In this document: piece by piece, positions 1 to 7,984 of the stretch
Position numbering within the stretch: position 1 is the first letter of the stretch
How the letters are laid out: each line of letters opens with the position of its first letter
Assembly: GCF_001543205.1 (NCBI RefSeq)
Contig: NZ_CP014162.1
Span: forward strand, 1,550,001 to 1,614,000
Source of the DNA: Aerococcus urinaeequi
GTDB taxonomy: Bacteria > Bacillota > Bacilli > Lactobacillales > Aerococcaceae
Reading direction: 5' to 3'
DNA: 64,000 bases
Notes under the pieces: generated by a model
Seen by the model: the letters and a program-made list of their open reading frames with translations, nothing else
Database searches by the model: none
What the model was told of the DNA's origin: nothing
Made by a program: the position numbers and the translations under genes

Positions 1-195
1 GGTGATTATCCATTAGAATTGCACCAACGCCTTGAAAGAGCAGCTGAAGCAGCCTTTCGTTTAGACGAGGAAATGTCTGAAATTCGTGAAGAAATTAAAG
101 AAGCTCAGAATTATTTTCAAACGACTGGGTCAAATAGTAGACAGAAGAGGCAATTCCCTAATCCAGTAGAAGACAAACATAAGCGCCCACTATAA
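1..195 (+). CDS. relQ: RelQ-type small (p)ppGpp synthetase, C-terminal end (partial)
   Basis: The window opens inside a reading frame that runs to TAA at 193-195 and encodes 64 residues. Its start lies upstream of the window. The visible piece has the helical stretch RLERAAEAAFRLDEEMSEIR followed by a charged tail, which matches the C-terminus of RelQ/YjbM-type small alarmone synthetases. In Firmicutes these genes commonly sit directly before nadK and an RluD-family gene, exactly the order seen here. The catalytic domain is outside the window, so function is inferred from the tail and the context. Confidence 0.75.
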   Translation, partial: GDYPLELHQRLERAAEAAFRLDEEMSEIREEIKEAQNYFQTTGSNSRQKRQFPNPVEDKHKRPL

Positions 196-287
196 TTTTA
201 CGATTAATTAAAATATTCGGATCTAGTTACAGTGGGAATGAAGATGTAAATGTAACGGTGATTAAATCAATTGTGGAGGGTATATAG

Positions 288-1127
288 ATGAGAGTGGCAG
301 TACGATACAGTGACACTGAAAGTTCTAAAAAAATTCGCGATATGATTTATGCATCTTGTGCAAGCTCAGGCTTTGAATTGGATGATGTAAATCCTGAATT
401 AGCTATTTCCGTTGGTGGAGATGGTACCTTGCTAAAAACCTTCCATACTTATGCGGACCAGTTAGACTCTGTTCGTTTTGTTGGTTTACATACTGGGCAC
501 TTAGGTTTTTATACAGATTGGCTAGAAAGTGAATTGCCTGAATTCCTTGCAGCCTTAAGTAATGATTCAGGTGAAAGTGTGTCTTATCCCTTACTAGAAG
601 TCGAAATTGAATACAGTGATGGCCAAGTGATCCACCACATTGCTTTGAATGAGTCTGCCATTAGACGGTATGAGGGGACAATGACGTGCGAGATTTTCAT
701 TAAAGAAGAAAAATTTGAATTCTTTAAAGGAGACGGCTTATGTATTTCAACGCCAACTGGTTCAACAGGGTTAAATAAATCCTTAGGTGGGGCCGTTGTC
801 CACCCGCGTTTAGATACCATTCAAATGACGGAGATTGCTTCAATTAATAACCGCGTGTACCGGTCTTTAGCCAGTCCCTTATTGATCGCTAAAGATGAGT
901 GGATTGTCTTAAAACCGGCCAAAGAACATGCCATGACTGGCGTATTCTTGTCTTTAGACCACTTGAATATGCCATTGAATGATGTTGAAAAAATTACTTA
1001 CCGTGTAGCCAAGGAACGCGTGCATTTTGCTCGTTACCGTCACATGCACTTTTGGGATAGAGTAGAAAACTCATTTATCGGCATCAACGACTATCCAAAG
1101 CGCAAACTCACAAAGGAAGAAAATTAG
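288..1127 (+). CDS. nadK: NAD kinase
   Basis: This gene encodes a 279-residue cytosolic enzyme that phosphorylates NAD to NADP. The family hallmark GGDGT is at residues 43-47, the NE pair of the nucleotide site at 121-122 (NESAIRR), and the TPTGSTG loop at about 155-161. Length is normal for the Firmicute ATP-NAD kinase family. The ATG is preceded by GGAGGG at a good distance. It lies 92 bp after the relQ end and upstream of an RluD-type gene, a common Lactobacillales operon. No terminator is visible between them. Confidence 0.95.
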   Translation: MRVAVRYSDTESSKKIRDMIYASCASSGFELDDVNPELAISVGGDGTLLKTFHTYADQLDSVRFVGLHTGHLGFYTDWLESELPEFLAALSNDSGESVSYPLLEVEIEYSDGQVIHHIALNESAIRRYEGTMTCEIFIKEEKFEFFKGDGLCISTPTGSTGLNKSLGGAVVHPRLDTIQMTEIASINNRVYRSLASPLLIAKDEWIVLKPAKEHAMTGVFLSLDHLNMPLNDVEKITYRVAKERVHFARYRHMHFWDRVENSFIGINDYPKRKLTKEEN

Positions 1128-1207
1128 TTTTTCTGCATTTGGTATGTGAAAAAGCAATAGATTAAAGTAACAAATAAAGCAGCGTAAATGAAAGGTCGAC
1201 AATTTTT

Positions 1208-2092
1208 ATGATGGTATTCGAATGGCAAGCGGATGAAGCTTTGTTAACACGTACCTTTTTGAGACACAGGGGGATTTCTAGGCGACTATTGTCCCAAATC
1301 AAGTTTCATGGAGGACAAATTTTAGTAAACGGACAAGAAGAGAATGTCCGTCACCAATTGACCGTCGGCGATAAAGTGACGGTCATTTTGCCGAATGAGG
1401 GGAAGCAAGAAATCATCGAGGCCATTCATCTACCGATTGATATTTTGTTTGAAGATGACCATTATATCGCCGTCAACAAACCAGCTGGCTACACCTCTAT
1501 TCCGTCCCAATACAATCCTCAGGGGTCAATGGCTAATATTTTAAAGGCCTATTACCAGCGTCAGGATTATGACAACCAGGTCATCCATGTGGTGACGCGG
1601 TTGGACCGGGATACGAGCGGGGTCATGTTATTTGCGAAACACGCTTTTGCCCATGGCTTAATTGATCAGCAAATGCAGCAAAAAGGCATTGAAAAGACCT
1701 ATCTAGCTGTTTCGGATAAAAAAGTATCTGACCTTGACCATGGTTTTATTGATGATCCGATTGCTAGAAGTCCGCGGTCAATCATTGAACGACGGGTTCA
1801 CGAATCAGGACAATCAGCTTTAACAGAGTATTGGCTAGCTGAACAAGTGGGCGCCTTAAAAGTCTATAAAGTACAGTTACATACTGGACGCACCCATCAA
1901 ATCCGGGTGCATTTTGCTTTTAATGATGCACCACTTATTGGAGACGACTTGTACGGTGGTCAAATGGACCATGGCATTCAAAGACAAGCCTTGCATTGTC
2001 GGTCCCTAAAATTTAAACACCAATTTACCGGTGAAATGGTTGAAATCCAGGCACCCTTGCCGGAAGATATTTCTGCTTGCTTTGACCTATAG
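1208..2092 (+). CDS. RluD-family 23S rRNA pseudouridine synthase
   Basis: The 294-residue product isomerises uridine to pseudouridine in RNA, most likely large-subunit rRNA. An S4-like RNA-binding region occupies about residues 13-60. The catalytic domain carries RLDRDTSG at 131-138, with Asp133 the expected nucleophile, and the later HTGRTHQIRVH motif. Two ATGs lie in tandem at 1208 and 1211, with AAAGG about 12 bases upstream, so either may be used. The gene follows nadK and probably belongs to the relQ-nadK operon. The precise target uridines cannot be told from sequence alone. Confidence 0.9.
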   Translation: MMVFEWQADEALLTRTFLRHRGISRRLLSQIKFHGGQILVNGQEENVRHQLTVGDKVTVILPNEGKQEIIEAIHLPIDILFEDDHYIAVNKPAGYTSIPSQYNPQGSMANILKAYYQRQDYDNQVIHVVTRLDRDTSGVMLFAKHAFAHGLIDQQMQQKGIEKTYLAVSDKKVSDLDHGFIDDPIARSPRSIIERRVHESGQSALTEYWLAEQVGALKVYKVQLHTGRTHQIRVHFAFNDAPLIGDDLYGGQMDHGIQRQALHCRSLKFKHQFTGEMVEIQAPLPEDISACFDL

Positions 2093-2120
2093 GTTATATT
2101 ACAATGGTTGGCATGTGTTA

Positions 2121-2292
2121 AAATAGATGGTGTGACAAAAGTCGTTCAGACTCAACGGACTGGACCAAAAGCCGAACAATTACTGCAAGTAATTGACGTG
2201 TTTTGGGGAGTATTGGAAGAGTTTGACTTTTGGCGCCCGATATTATGATGTTTGTTAGATACAAATAGAAGGTGTGACAGCTGTGTTACAGC
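2121..2292 (+). repeat. Direct repeat plus hairpins in the mgtE leader
   Basis: A 17-base sequence, AAATAGAWGGTGTGACA, occurs at 2121-2137 and again at 2263-2279 with one mismatch. Each copy is followed by a small hairpin (GTC/GAC at about 2141-2151; GCTGT/ACAGC at 2280-2292) and then by TCAA. Between the copies an inverted repeat CAAAAGTC (2136-2143) / GACTTTTG (2225-2232) could fold about 95 bases, with another small hairpin ATTACTGCAAGTAAT inside. It could be a structured leader of mgtE or a small dispersed intergenic element; sequence alone does not decide. Confidence 0.5.
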
Positions 2293-2340
2293 CTCAATCA
2301 AAATGACAACATATCAAAAAAATGACTTAGGGGTGAGAAT

Positions 2341-3774
2341 ATGAGTCGCGATGAAAATAAACAAGTCTTAGATAATCGAGAAACAGAAAACGAAGAAGTG
2401 GAAATCTTTGAGATGAGTCAGCCTACTGATGAGGAAATCTATGAAAGTATTATAGAGGCACTGCATCATAATGACCAAGACCGGTTTAGAGAAGAATTCT
2501 TCAAAAACCATACATATGATCAAGCACAGATTTACCTGACTTTGGATCCAGCTGAGCGGGTGAAATTGCATGATTATTTAGCGCCACAAGAACTAGCTGA
2601 AGTTTACGATATTATTGATGAAGACGATCACGACCGTATTTTGACCTTCCTCTATGATATGGATGATAAATATGCAGCTGATGTTCTTTCCTACATGTAT
2701 ACCGATAATGCAGTAGATATTTTAAATGAATTAAATGTTGAAAAAGTACGGACTTACATGCATTTAATGCCAAAAGCGGTGGCAGATGATATTAAAGTGT
2801 TGATGCATTATGCAGATGAGACTGTAGGGTCAATTATGACCACTGAATTCGTGTCGATTACAACCAATCAAACTGTTAAATCAGCGATGACGATGTTGCG
2901 TGCTAAAGCAGCAAATGCTGAAACAATCTATTACCTATACGTTGTGGATGATGATAACCGTTTAGTCGGAGTACTATCTCTTCGTGACTTGATCGTGAAT
3001 GATGGTAATGTGATGGTTAATGAGTTAATGTCTGATCGTGTTGTATCGGTAGATGTTAATGAAGACCAAATCAATGTTGCCCGTACCATTCAAGACTACG
3101 ATTTTCTAGCGGTGCCCGTTGTTGAAGAAACAGGGGAATTGATTGGTATCGTAACCGTCGATGACGTTATCGACGTCTTGAATGATGAAGCCATGCAAGA
3201 CTACTCTGGTTTGGCCGGGGTAGACGTGGACGAGCAATATTCGTCACCCTGGAATTCAGCGAAATCACGTTTGCCATGGTTGATTACCTTGCTATTTCTA
3301 GGAATGGGAACTTCTACTTTGATCAGCCAATATGAAGGCATGATTTCTGAAGTAGCGACTTTATCCTTATTTATTACATTGATTACAGGTACTTCAGGGA
3401 ATGCGGGGACACAGTCCTTAGCGGTTGCGGTTCGTAAATTGGCGACACCAGAAGATGAGGCCTCTACTATGGGGTCAATGATTTTACGTGAAATTATGAC
3501 AGGATTAATTTCGGGTTTCGTGACAGGATTAGTCATCATGACGGTTGTCGGTATCTGGCAAAGCAATTTTGTATTAGGTGGGGTAATTGGTGTCTCCATG
3601 TTAGCGGCGATTACAGTGGCTAACTTAGCTGGATCATTGATTCCTATTTTGATGGATAAGCTTGGTTTTGACCCTGCGGTTGCATCAGGACCCTTTATTA
3701 CAACCCTGTCCGATTTAACGTCAGTATTAATTTATTTTTCAATCGCCTCACAATTCCTCCAATTTTTAGTGTAA
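2341..3774 (+). CDS. mgtE: Magnesium transporter MgtE
   Basis: The 477-residue membrane protein is an MgtE-type Mg2+ channel. It has the acidic N-terminal superhelical domain (about 30-155), two CBS domains that sense cytosolic Mg2+ (about 160-285), a linker helix, and five membrane helices from about 310 to the C-terminus, where GTSGNAGTQSLAVAVR marks the pore region. AGGGGTGAG lies just before the ATG. Length and order agree with the family. It stands alone, with a repeat-bearing leader upstream. No M-box-like Mg riboswitch was recognised there. Confidence 0.95.
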   Translation: MSRDENKQVLDNRETENEEVEIFEMSQPTDEEIYESIIEALHHNDQDRFREEFFKNHTYDQAQIYLTLDPAERVKLHDYLAPQELAEVYDIIDEDDHDRILTFLYDMDDKYAADVLSYMYTDNAVDILNELNVEKVRTYMHLMPKAVADDIKVLMHYADETVGSIMTTEFVSITTNQTVKSAMTMLRAKAANAETIYYLYVVDDDNRLVGVLSLRDLIVNDGNVMVNELMSDRVVSVDVNEDQINVARTIQDYDFLAVPVVEETGELIGIVTVDDVIDVLNDEAMQDYSGLAGVDVDEQYSSPWNSAKSRLPWLITLLFLGMGTSTLISQYEGMISEVATLSLFITLITGTSGNAGTQSLAVAVRKLATPEDEASTMGSMILREIMTGLISGFVTGLVIMTVVGIWQSNFVLGGVIGVSMLAAITVANLAGSLIPILMDKLGFDPAVASGPFITTLSDLTSVLIYFSIASQFLQFLV

Positions 3775-3808
3775 ATGCAATTAATTATCACAAATAAGTA
3801 ATAGGGAG

Positions 3809-3849
3809 AACCGGTAACGGTTGACAGTTTGAGTAGATTGTTTTAATAT
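3809..3849 (+). promoter_or_regulatory. Promoter of the metA T-box transcript with overlapping inverted repeat
   Basis: TTGACA at 3821-3826 is separated by 17 bases from TAATAT at 3844-3849, a strong sigma-A type promoter. An inverted repeat AACCG-N4-CGGTT at 3809-3822 runs into the first bases of the -35 box, as a repressor operator might. Promoter assignment is sequence-based; the operator role is inference. Confidence 0.7.
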
Positions 3850-3894
3850 TTGCTTATAGAAATATAAGAACTTGATGATAAACATAAAAATGAA

Positions 3895-4155
3895 TCACAT
3901 TGAAAAGATAAGTAAATGGAAATCTTTGCTCAGAGAATCTACGGTTGGTGAGAGTAGGTGTAAGTATTTCCTTTGAAAATGGTCTGGGAGTGACGAGTGT
4001 AGAATGTACTTACCTTTAGCACTTGCGATTGATAGTCGATAACCTATCTTCGTATGATTGTACGAATGAGGCGAGCCGAGTGTTCGCAAAGTAAGGTGGT
4101 ACCACGTTCTAGACGTCCTTATAATACTGTGTTGTATTATAAGGACTTTTTTTTA
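3895..4155 (+). promoter_or_regulatory. T-box riboswitch (Met-type) upstream of metA
   Basis: The leader contains the T-box core AAGGTGGTACCACG (4093-4106), which pairs with the acceptor end of uncharged tRNA. It ends in a perfect 13-bp terminator hairpin (GTCCTTATAATAC at 4115-4127 with GTATTATAAGGAC at 4134-4146) followed by eight T residues. An ATG within AGAATG at 4004-4006 is the likely Met specifier codon in the stem I loop. Uncharged tRNA-Met would favour the antiterminator and switch metA on. The specifier choice rests on position and on the downstream gene, not on a full fold. Confidence 0.9.
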
Positions 4156-4235
4156 TGTAAAGTGAAGATGATGATGAGGGAAGAATCGCTTAGCTAGCAT
4201 GATGAAGCTAGGATGATAAAATGGAGGGAATATCA

Positions 4236-5180
4236 ATGCCAATTAAAGTTGTTCAAGATTTACCAGCATTACAAAAATTAACCCAAGAGAATATTTTTGT
4301 TATGGATGAACGTCGTGCAACCATGCAGGACTTTCGTACTTTAGAAGTGGTTATTGTGAACTTAATGCCGACTAAAGAAGCGACGGAAGAGCAGTTGCTG
4401 CGGTTATTAAGTAACTCACCCCTGCAAGTGAACGTGACCTTTATCCACATGCAGTCACACCAAGCGGCCCATATTTCAGAAAACCATCTAAAAGAATTCT
4501 ACCGAACCTTTGACCAAATTAAGGACCGCTACTTTGATGGGATGATCATTACTGGCGCGCCGGTTGAGCACCTAGATTTCGAGAAAGTGAATTACTGGGA
4601 CGAATTGGTATCCATTATGGAATGGTCAAATAATCATGTTTTCTCAACCTTGCATATTTGTTGGGGCGCCCAAGCAGCCCTTTACCACCATTACGGCATC
4701 GGTAAACAACCTTTAGACAAAAAACTATTTGGTATTTACGAGCAAGAGTTGAGAGATAAAAAGGTATCTTTAGTACGCGGTATGGATGAACTTTTCTATA
4801 TGCCACATTCTCGCCACACGACTGTGCCAACTGAATCTTTTGAACAGGCACCAAACTTAGAAATTCTAGCTGGTTCAGAAGAAACAGGTGTTTCAATCGC
4901 TCAGTCTACTGATTCTCGTTTTGTATTTATCTTCGGCCATGCGGAATATGACGCCGAAACCTTAGGCAAGGAATACAAGCGTGACGTTGAAGCAGGTAAG
5001 CCAATTGAAATGCCAGTTAACTACTATCCTGGCAATAACCCAGAGAAGACGCCGAAATTGAAGTGGCGGACAGCAGCCAATACCATTTATGCCAACTGGT
5101 TAAACTACTATGTTTACCAAGTAACGCCATTTGTCATTGAACAAATTAGTGACTCTTGGCAAGGCAAACAGAACGCTTAA
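4236..5180 (+). CDS. metA: Homoserine O-acyltransferase MetA (predicted acetyl-CoA user)
   Basis: The 314-residue enzyme acylates homoserine at the first committed step of methionine synthesis. Counting from MPIKVV, the catalytic Cys142 (HICWGAQAALY), His235 and Glu237 (FGHAEYD) fall at exactly the E. coli MetA positions. Residue 111 is Glu (GAPVEHL). In this family Glu111 is associated with acetyl-CoA and Gly111 with succinyl-CoA, so acetylation is predicted. The in-frame ATG at 4221 would put GGAGGG inside the gene, whereas the ATG at 4236 sits 7 bases after it. The gene is T-box controlled, and a thiol peroxidase gene follows after 33 bp. Confidence 0.93.
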   Translation: MPIKVVQDLPALQKLTQENIFVMDERRATMQDFRTLEVVIVNLMPTKEATEEQLLRLLSNSPLQVNVTFIHMQSHQAAHISENHLKEFYRTFDQIKDRYFDGMIITGAPVEHLDFEKVNYWDELVSIMEWSNNHVFSTLHICWGAQAALYHHYGIGKQPLDKKLFGIYEQELRDKKVSLVRGMDELFYMPHSRHTTVPTESFEQAPNLEILAGSEETGVSIAQSTDSRFVFIFGHAEYDAETLGKEYKRDVEAGKPIEMPVNYYPGNNPEKTPKLKWRTAANTIYANWLNYYVYQVTPFVIEQISDSWQGKQNA

Positions 5181-5213
5181 TCGCTTTTCTAATTAAAATG
5201 AAGGAGAAAAATT

Positions 5214-5702
5214 ATGCAAATCAAAAGAGGCGACCAGATCATTCATTTAGCGGGCCAACCCTTACAAAAAGGCGACCAATTACCCTTAGTCGACCTATAC
5301 AACCGCGATAAAGAAGTGGTTCAATTGGGCAACTATATCAAAGAGTTAACCGTCATTTCCATTGTCCCAGATATCAATACTAAGACTTGTGACATTCAAA
5401 CCAACCGTTTCGCAGCGCTAGCTAAAGAAAAGAATTATCCGATTTTGACCATTTCTTTTAACGACCCTGCAGATATCACTAACTGGTGCCAGGCCAACAA
5501 TGTCGACATGACTTACCTTTCTGACCAGGCGGGCCATTTTGCCAAAGCCTCAGGACTTGAAATGGTTGAGAATGGTAAACTGGCACGGACCGTCCTATTG
5601 GTAGATGACGCCAATCAAATCCAATACATCGAAATCGTTGCGGACATGCGAGACGAACCCAATTATGACGCCGTACTTGCTGCCGCTGACCAGCTGATTT
5701 AA
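5214..5702 (+). CDS. tpx: Thiol peroxidase, Tpx family (two-Cys form)
   Basis: The 162-residue peroxiredoxin reduces peroxides using thioredoxin-type donors. The peroxidatic Cys59 lies in the family TxxC motif (NTKTC). Cys92 in TNWCQANN is at the position of the resolving Cys of E. coli Tpx. AAGGAG precedes the ATG. It is 33 bp from metA with no terminator between, so it may be transcribed with metA under the Met T-box. A second Tpx gene, lacking the resolving Cys, lies at 59696-60190. Confidence 0.9.
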   Translation: MQIKRGDQIIHLAGQPLQKGDQLPLVDLYNRDKEVVQLGNYIKELTVISIVPDINTKTCDIQTNRFAALAKEKNYPILTISFNDPADITNWCQANNVDMTYLSDQAGHFAKASGLEMVENGKLARTVLLVDDANQIQYIEIVADMRDEPNYDAVLAAADQLI

Positions 5703-5714
5703 ATGACGATTTGA

Positions 5715-5786
5715 AAAAAGAGCACTCACCAACTTGCTAATGCCCAATATAATAATGGGGATTGTAGGCTGTTGTAGGCTCTTTTT
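5715..5786. terminator. Putative bidirectional terminator between tpx and ndk
   Basis: AAAAAGAGC (5715-5723) and GCTCTTTTT (5778-5786) are complementary and could close a long imperfect hairpin with a smaller CCCA/TGGG stem inside. It lies between convergent genes and could serve both. The long loop makes this only moderately convincing. Confidence 0.5.
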
Positions 5787-5795
5787 GTGTATTTA

Positions 5796-6209
5796 CTATT
5801 CGTAAGAATTGAAGAAACGGGTAATTTCAATGGCTGCATTTTCTTCTGTGTCTGAACCGTGAATGGCATTTTCAGTCACATTTCTGGCGAAATCAGCGCG
5901 AATGGTATGAGGCGCTGCATCGCGTGGGTCGGTTGCACCTATGATTTTCCGCATCCCATCAATGACGTTATCGCCGGTAACCACCATAGCAAAGACTGGG
6001 CCAGAAAGCATATAAGATTCAAGCTCAGGGTAAAAATCCTCATTCAATAAGTGGGCATAGTGGTGGGCCACCATTTGTTTATCTAATTCCATGACCTGGG
6101 CGCGCTCAATAAAATAATCTTGATCTTCGATACGCGAGATAATGGCACCCATCAAGCCGCGTTTTAAGACATCTGGTTTCAACATAATAAAAGTTTTTTG
6201 TTCAGGCAT
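5796..6209 (-). CDS. ndk: Nucleoside diphosphate kinase
   Basis: The 137-residue enzyme transfers the gamma phosphate of ATP to other nucleoside diphosphates. The phosphorylated His is His117 in NAIHGSDT, and the N-terminal KPD motif is at residues 11-13. Length is the usual one for bacterial NDK. AGGAGG lies a short distance before the ATG on the minus strand. It is convergent with tpx and divergent from the yghU-like gene, so it is probably monocistronic. Confidence 0.95.
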   Translation of the reverse strand: MPEQKTFIMLKPDVLKRGLMGAIISRIEDQDYFIERAQVMELDKQMVAHHYAHLLNEDFYPELESYMLSGPVFAMVVTGDNVIDGMRKIIGATDPRDAAPHTIRADFARNVTENAIHGSDTEENAAIEITRFFNSYE

Positions 6210-6369
6210 AATGAAAAGCCTCCTTTAATTTACTATTATAAGTAACTCCCTGAAATTTACCAGTAATTTACGAATTTTTAACCCTTTCAATGAGCGAATG
6301 ATTTAACTTTACTACATGGGCAGTGGTATATTTAGGTAAGCAAGTAAGGATTAGAAAAGGAGCGATTAA

Positions 6370-7170
6370 ATGAGCGAGTATATTGTACCAAATGTATGGA
6401 CATGGGAAAATGAAGCTGAAGAAATCAAGAATCTAGGTGGTAACCGTCCAACTGCAGGTAGCCGTTTTGAACAAACACTGCCTGTTGGAGAGGCTGATTT
6501 ACAGTTGTATTCTTTGGGTACACCAAACGGGATTAAAATTACTATTCTACTAGAAGAATTAAAAGACTTGGGCGTGTCAAATACTGAATATGACCTATTC
6601 TTAATTCATATTGGAAACGGGGATCAATTTGGTTCAGATTTTGTTGAAATCAATCCAAACTCTAAAATTCCAGCTTTAGTAGACCAAAGTCAAGAACCTG
6701 CCTTGAACGTTTTTGAATCAGGTTCAATTCTACTTTATTTAGCTGAAAAATTTGGTCATTTAATCCCTACAGATATCCACGGGCGTACAGAAACCTTGAA
6801 CTGGTTATTCTGGCAAATCGGTGCTGGTCCTTATGTTGGTGGTGGTTTTGGTCACTTTTTTAGCTACGCACCTGAAAAATTAAAATACCCAATTGACCGT
6901 TTTACAATGGAAACCAAACGTCAATTAGACTTACTAGATCAAACATTGGCTAACCGTGACTTTATCGCTGGCGATGAATATACCATCGCGGATATCGCTA
7001 TCTGGTCATGGTATGGCCGTTTAGTCCTTGGTGAATTATATGAAGGATCTAAAGAATTCTTGGATGCTGAATCATACAAAAACGTGGTTGAATGGGCCAA
7101 TAGAATCAATGAACGCCCAGCAGTTAAACGTGGTTTGGCAGCAGAATACAAACCATTAGACCAAGCGTAA
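6370..7170 (+). CDS. yghU: YghU-type glutathione transferase / disulfide-bond oxidoreductase
   Basis: The 266-residue protein has a thioredoxin-fold N-terminal half and an all-helical C-terminal half of the GST superfamily. Long stretches recall E. coli YghU: LYSLGTPNG, NPNSKIPAL, FESGSILLYLAEKFG, GGGFGHF and AGDEYTIADIAIW. That family reduces organic peroxides and disulfides with glutathione or glutathionylspermidine. AAAAGGAG precedes the ATG. The gene stands alone with its own terminator. GST-type enzymes of this kind are far commoner in Proteobacteria, so acquisition by transfer is possible, although base use looks like the neighbours. The substrate is unknown. Confidence 0.88.
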   Translation: MSEYIVPNVWTWENEAEEIKNLGGNRPTAGSRFEQTLPVGEADLQLYSLGTPNGIKITILLEELKDLGVSNTEYDLFLIHIGNGDQFGSDFVEINPNSKIPALVDQSQEPALNVFESGSILLYLAEKFGHLIPTDIHGRTETLNWLFWQIGAGPYVGGGFGHFFSYAPEKLKYPIDRFTMETKRQLDLLDQTLANRDFIAGDEYTIADIAIWSWYGRLVLGELYEGSKEFLDAESYKNVVEWANRINERPAVKRGLAAEYKPLDQA

Positions 7171-7183
7171 AAATATACACGAA

Positions 7184-7227
7184 AAAACCCTGTATCGTTA
7201 GACCGAAATCTGACTTTACAGGGTTTT
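7184..7227. terminator. Bidirectional rho-independent terminator
   Basis: AAAACCCTGTA (7184-7194) pairs perfectly with TACAGGGTTTT (7217-7227), with A and T runs on the outer sides. It lies between the convergent yghU-like gene and the RDD gene and can end transcription from both. Confidence 0.85.
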
Positions 7228-7231
7228 GTTA

Positions 7232-7748
7232 TTATACAAATTTTACTTGAGTGCCCGCAATCAAGTCCTCAATATGGCGGCCGATTGGACGGAAGATTCG
7301 CATAGCCATAATCAAGAAAATCGGGTCAAGAAATAGGGACGTTAGTATTTGGTTGGATAGCGATTCGTAATTAGAAAATATCTCTGAAACAGGCGCCATA
7401 TGGCCTAGTTGCCAAGGGGTGAACTTCACGATATTTCGAGGCAGTGCATTTGGCGACTGTTTTTTGCTGAAACACTAACTTGATATAGGCTTTCTTTTTG
7501 CCGAAACTACCACCTGTATAATCCATATAAGTGAAAATCAACACAACTGGTAAGACACTAGTAAAGAAGGATAACAAGTTGGATTGAAGGAGGCTAACTT
7601 CAGCGATGCCACTCATCACAGCGTAGATAATGATACAAATGACTGCCACGATCACCAGTAGAATGATAATGATCAGGTAATCAATCAAATATTCTTTAAG
7701 ACTTTTCTGGATTCTCATCGACAAGGGGACCAGTTCGTTTATTTGCAT
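7232..7748 (-). pseudogene. RDD-family membrane protein gene with a frameshift
   Basis: Two overlapping minus-strand frames encode one RDD protein. The N-terminal part starts at 7748 (MQINELVPL) and holds two membrane helices, one of which begins near YLIDYL; it then reads GGSFGKKKAYIKLVF. The C-terminal part, in another frame, reads SKKQSPNALPRNIVKFTPW, the conserved RDD region, then another hydrophobic segment. The switch lies near 7460-7475, next to a run of six T (7460-7465). The 517-base span is one base over a multiple of three, fitting a single extra base. Joined, it would be about 171 residues. It is a true pseudogene, a slippage site or a sequencing error. Confidence 0.75.
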
Positions 7749-7919
7749 ACAACCACCATCCCTTCGATGAAACAACTGAGGGAGAGTGCGCATTTTCATT
7801 TGAAAAAAGGCCCGACTAATTTGACTTAAATTTACTGTATACAATTGTAGGTATCAAATGTTAGCAAGTTAACGGGGCGCATTTCGGCAAAATGGATTAA
7901 CCTTTAAATTGACACACAG

Positions 7920-7961
7920 AAAAAGCTGCGCCTGTTTATTAACAAAGGGGTGCAGCTTTTT
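7920..7961. terminator. Rho-independent terminator after the GNAT gene
   Basis: AAAAAGCTGC (7920-7929) pairs with GCAGCTTTTT (7952-7961). It follows the minus-strand acetyltransferase gene and has T-runs in either orientation. The roughly 100 bases upstream, toward the RDD gene, hold no feature I can name. Confidence 0.75.
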
Positions 7962-7984
7962 GCTGGGTTATTTTAGTCTAGTAG

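Noticed and set aside
2101-2340. M-box Mg2+ riboswitch before mgtE
   Set aside because: I could not find the conserved M-box core; what is visible is a different repeat and hairpin arrangement.
3895-4089. Small minus-strand frame across the metA leader
   Set aside because: It is antisense to the T-box and has no ribosome site.
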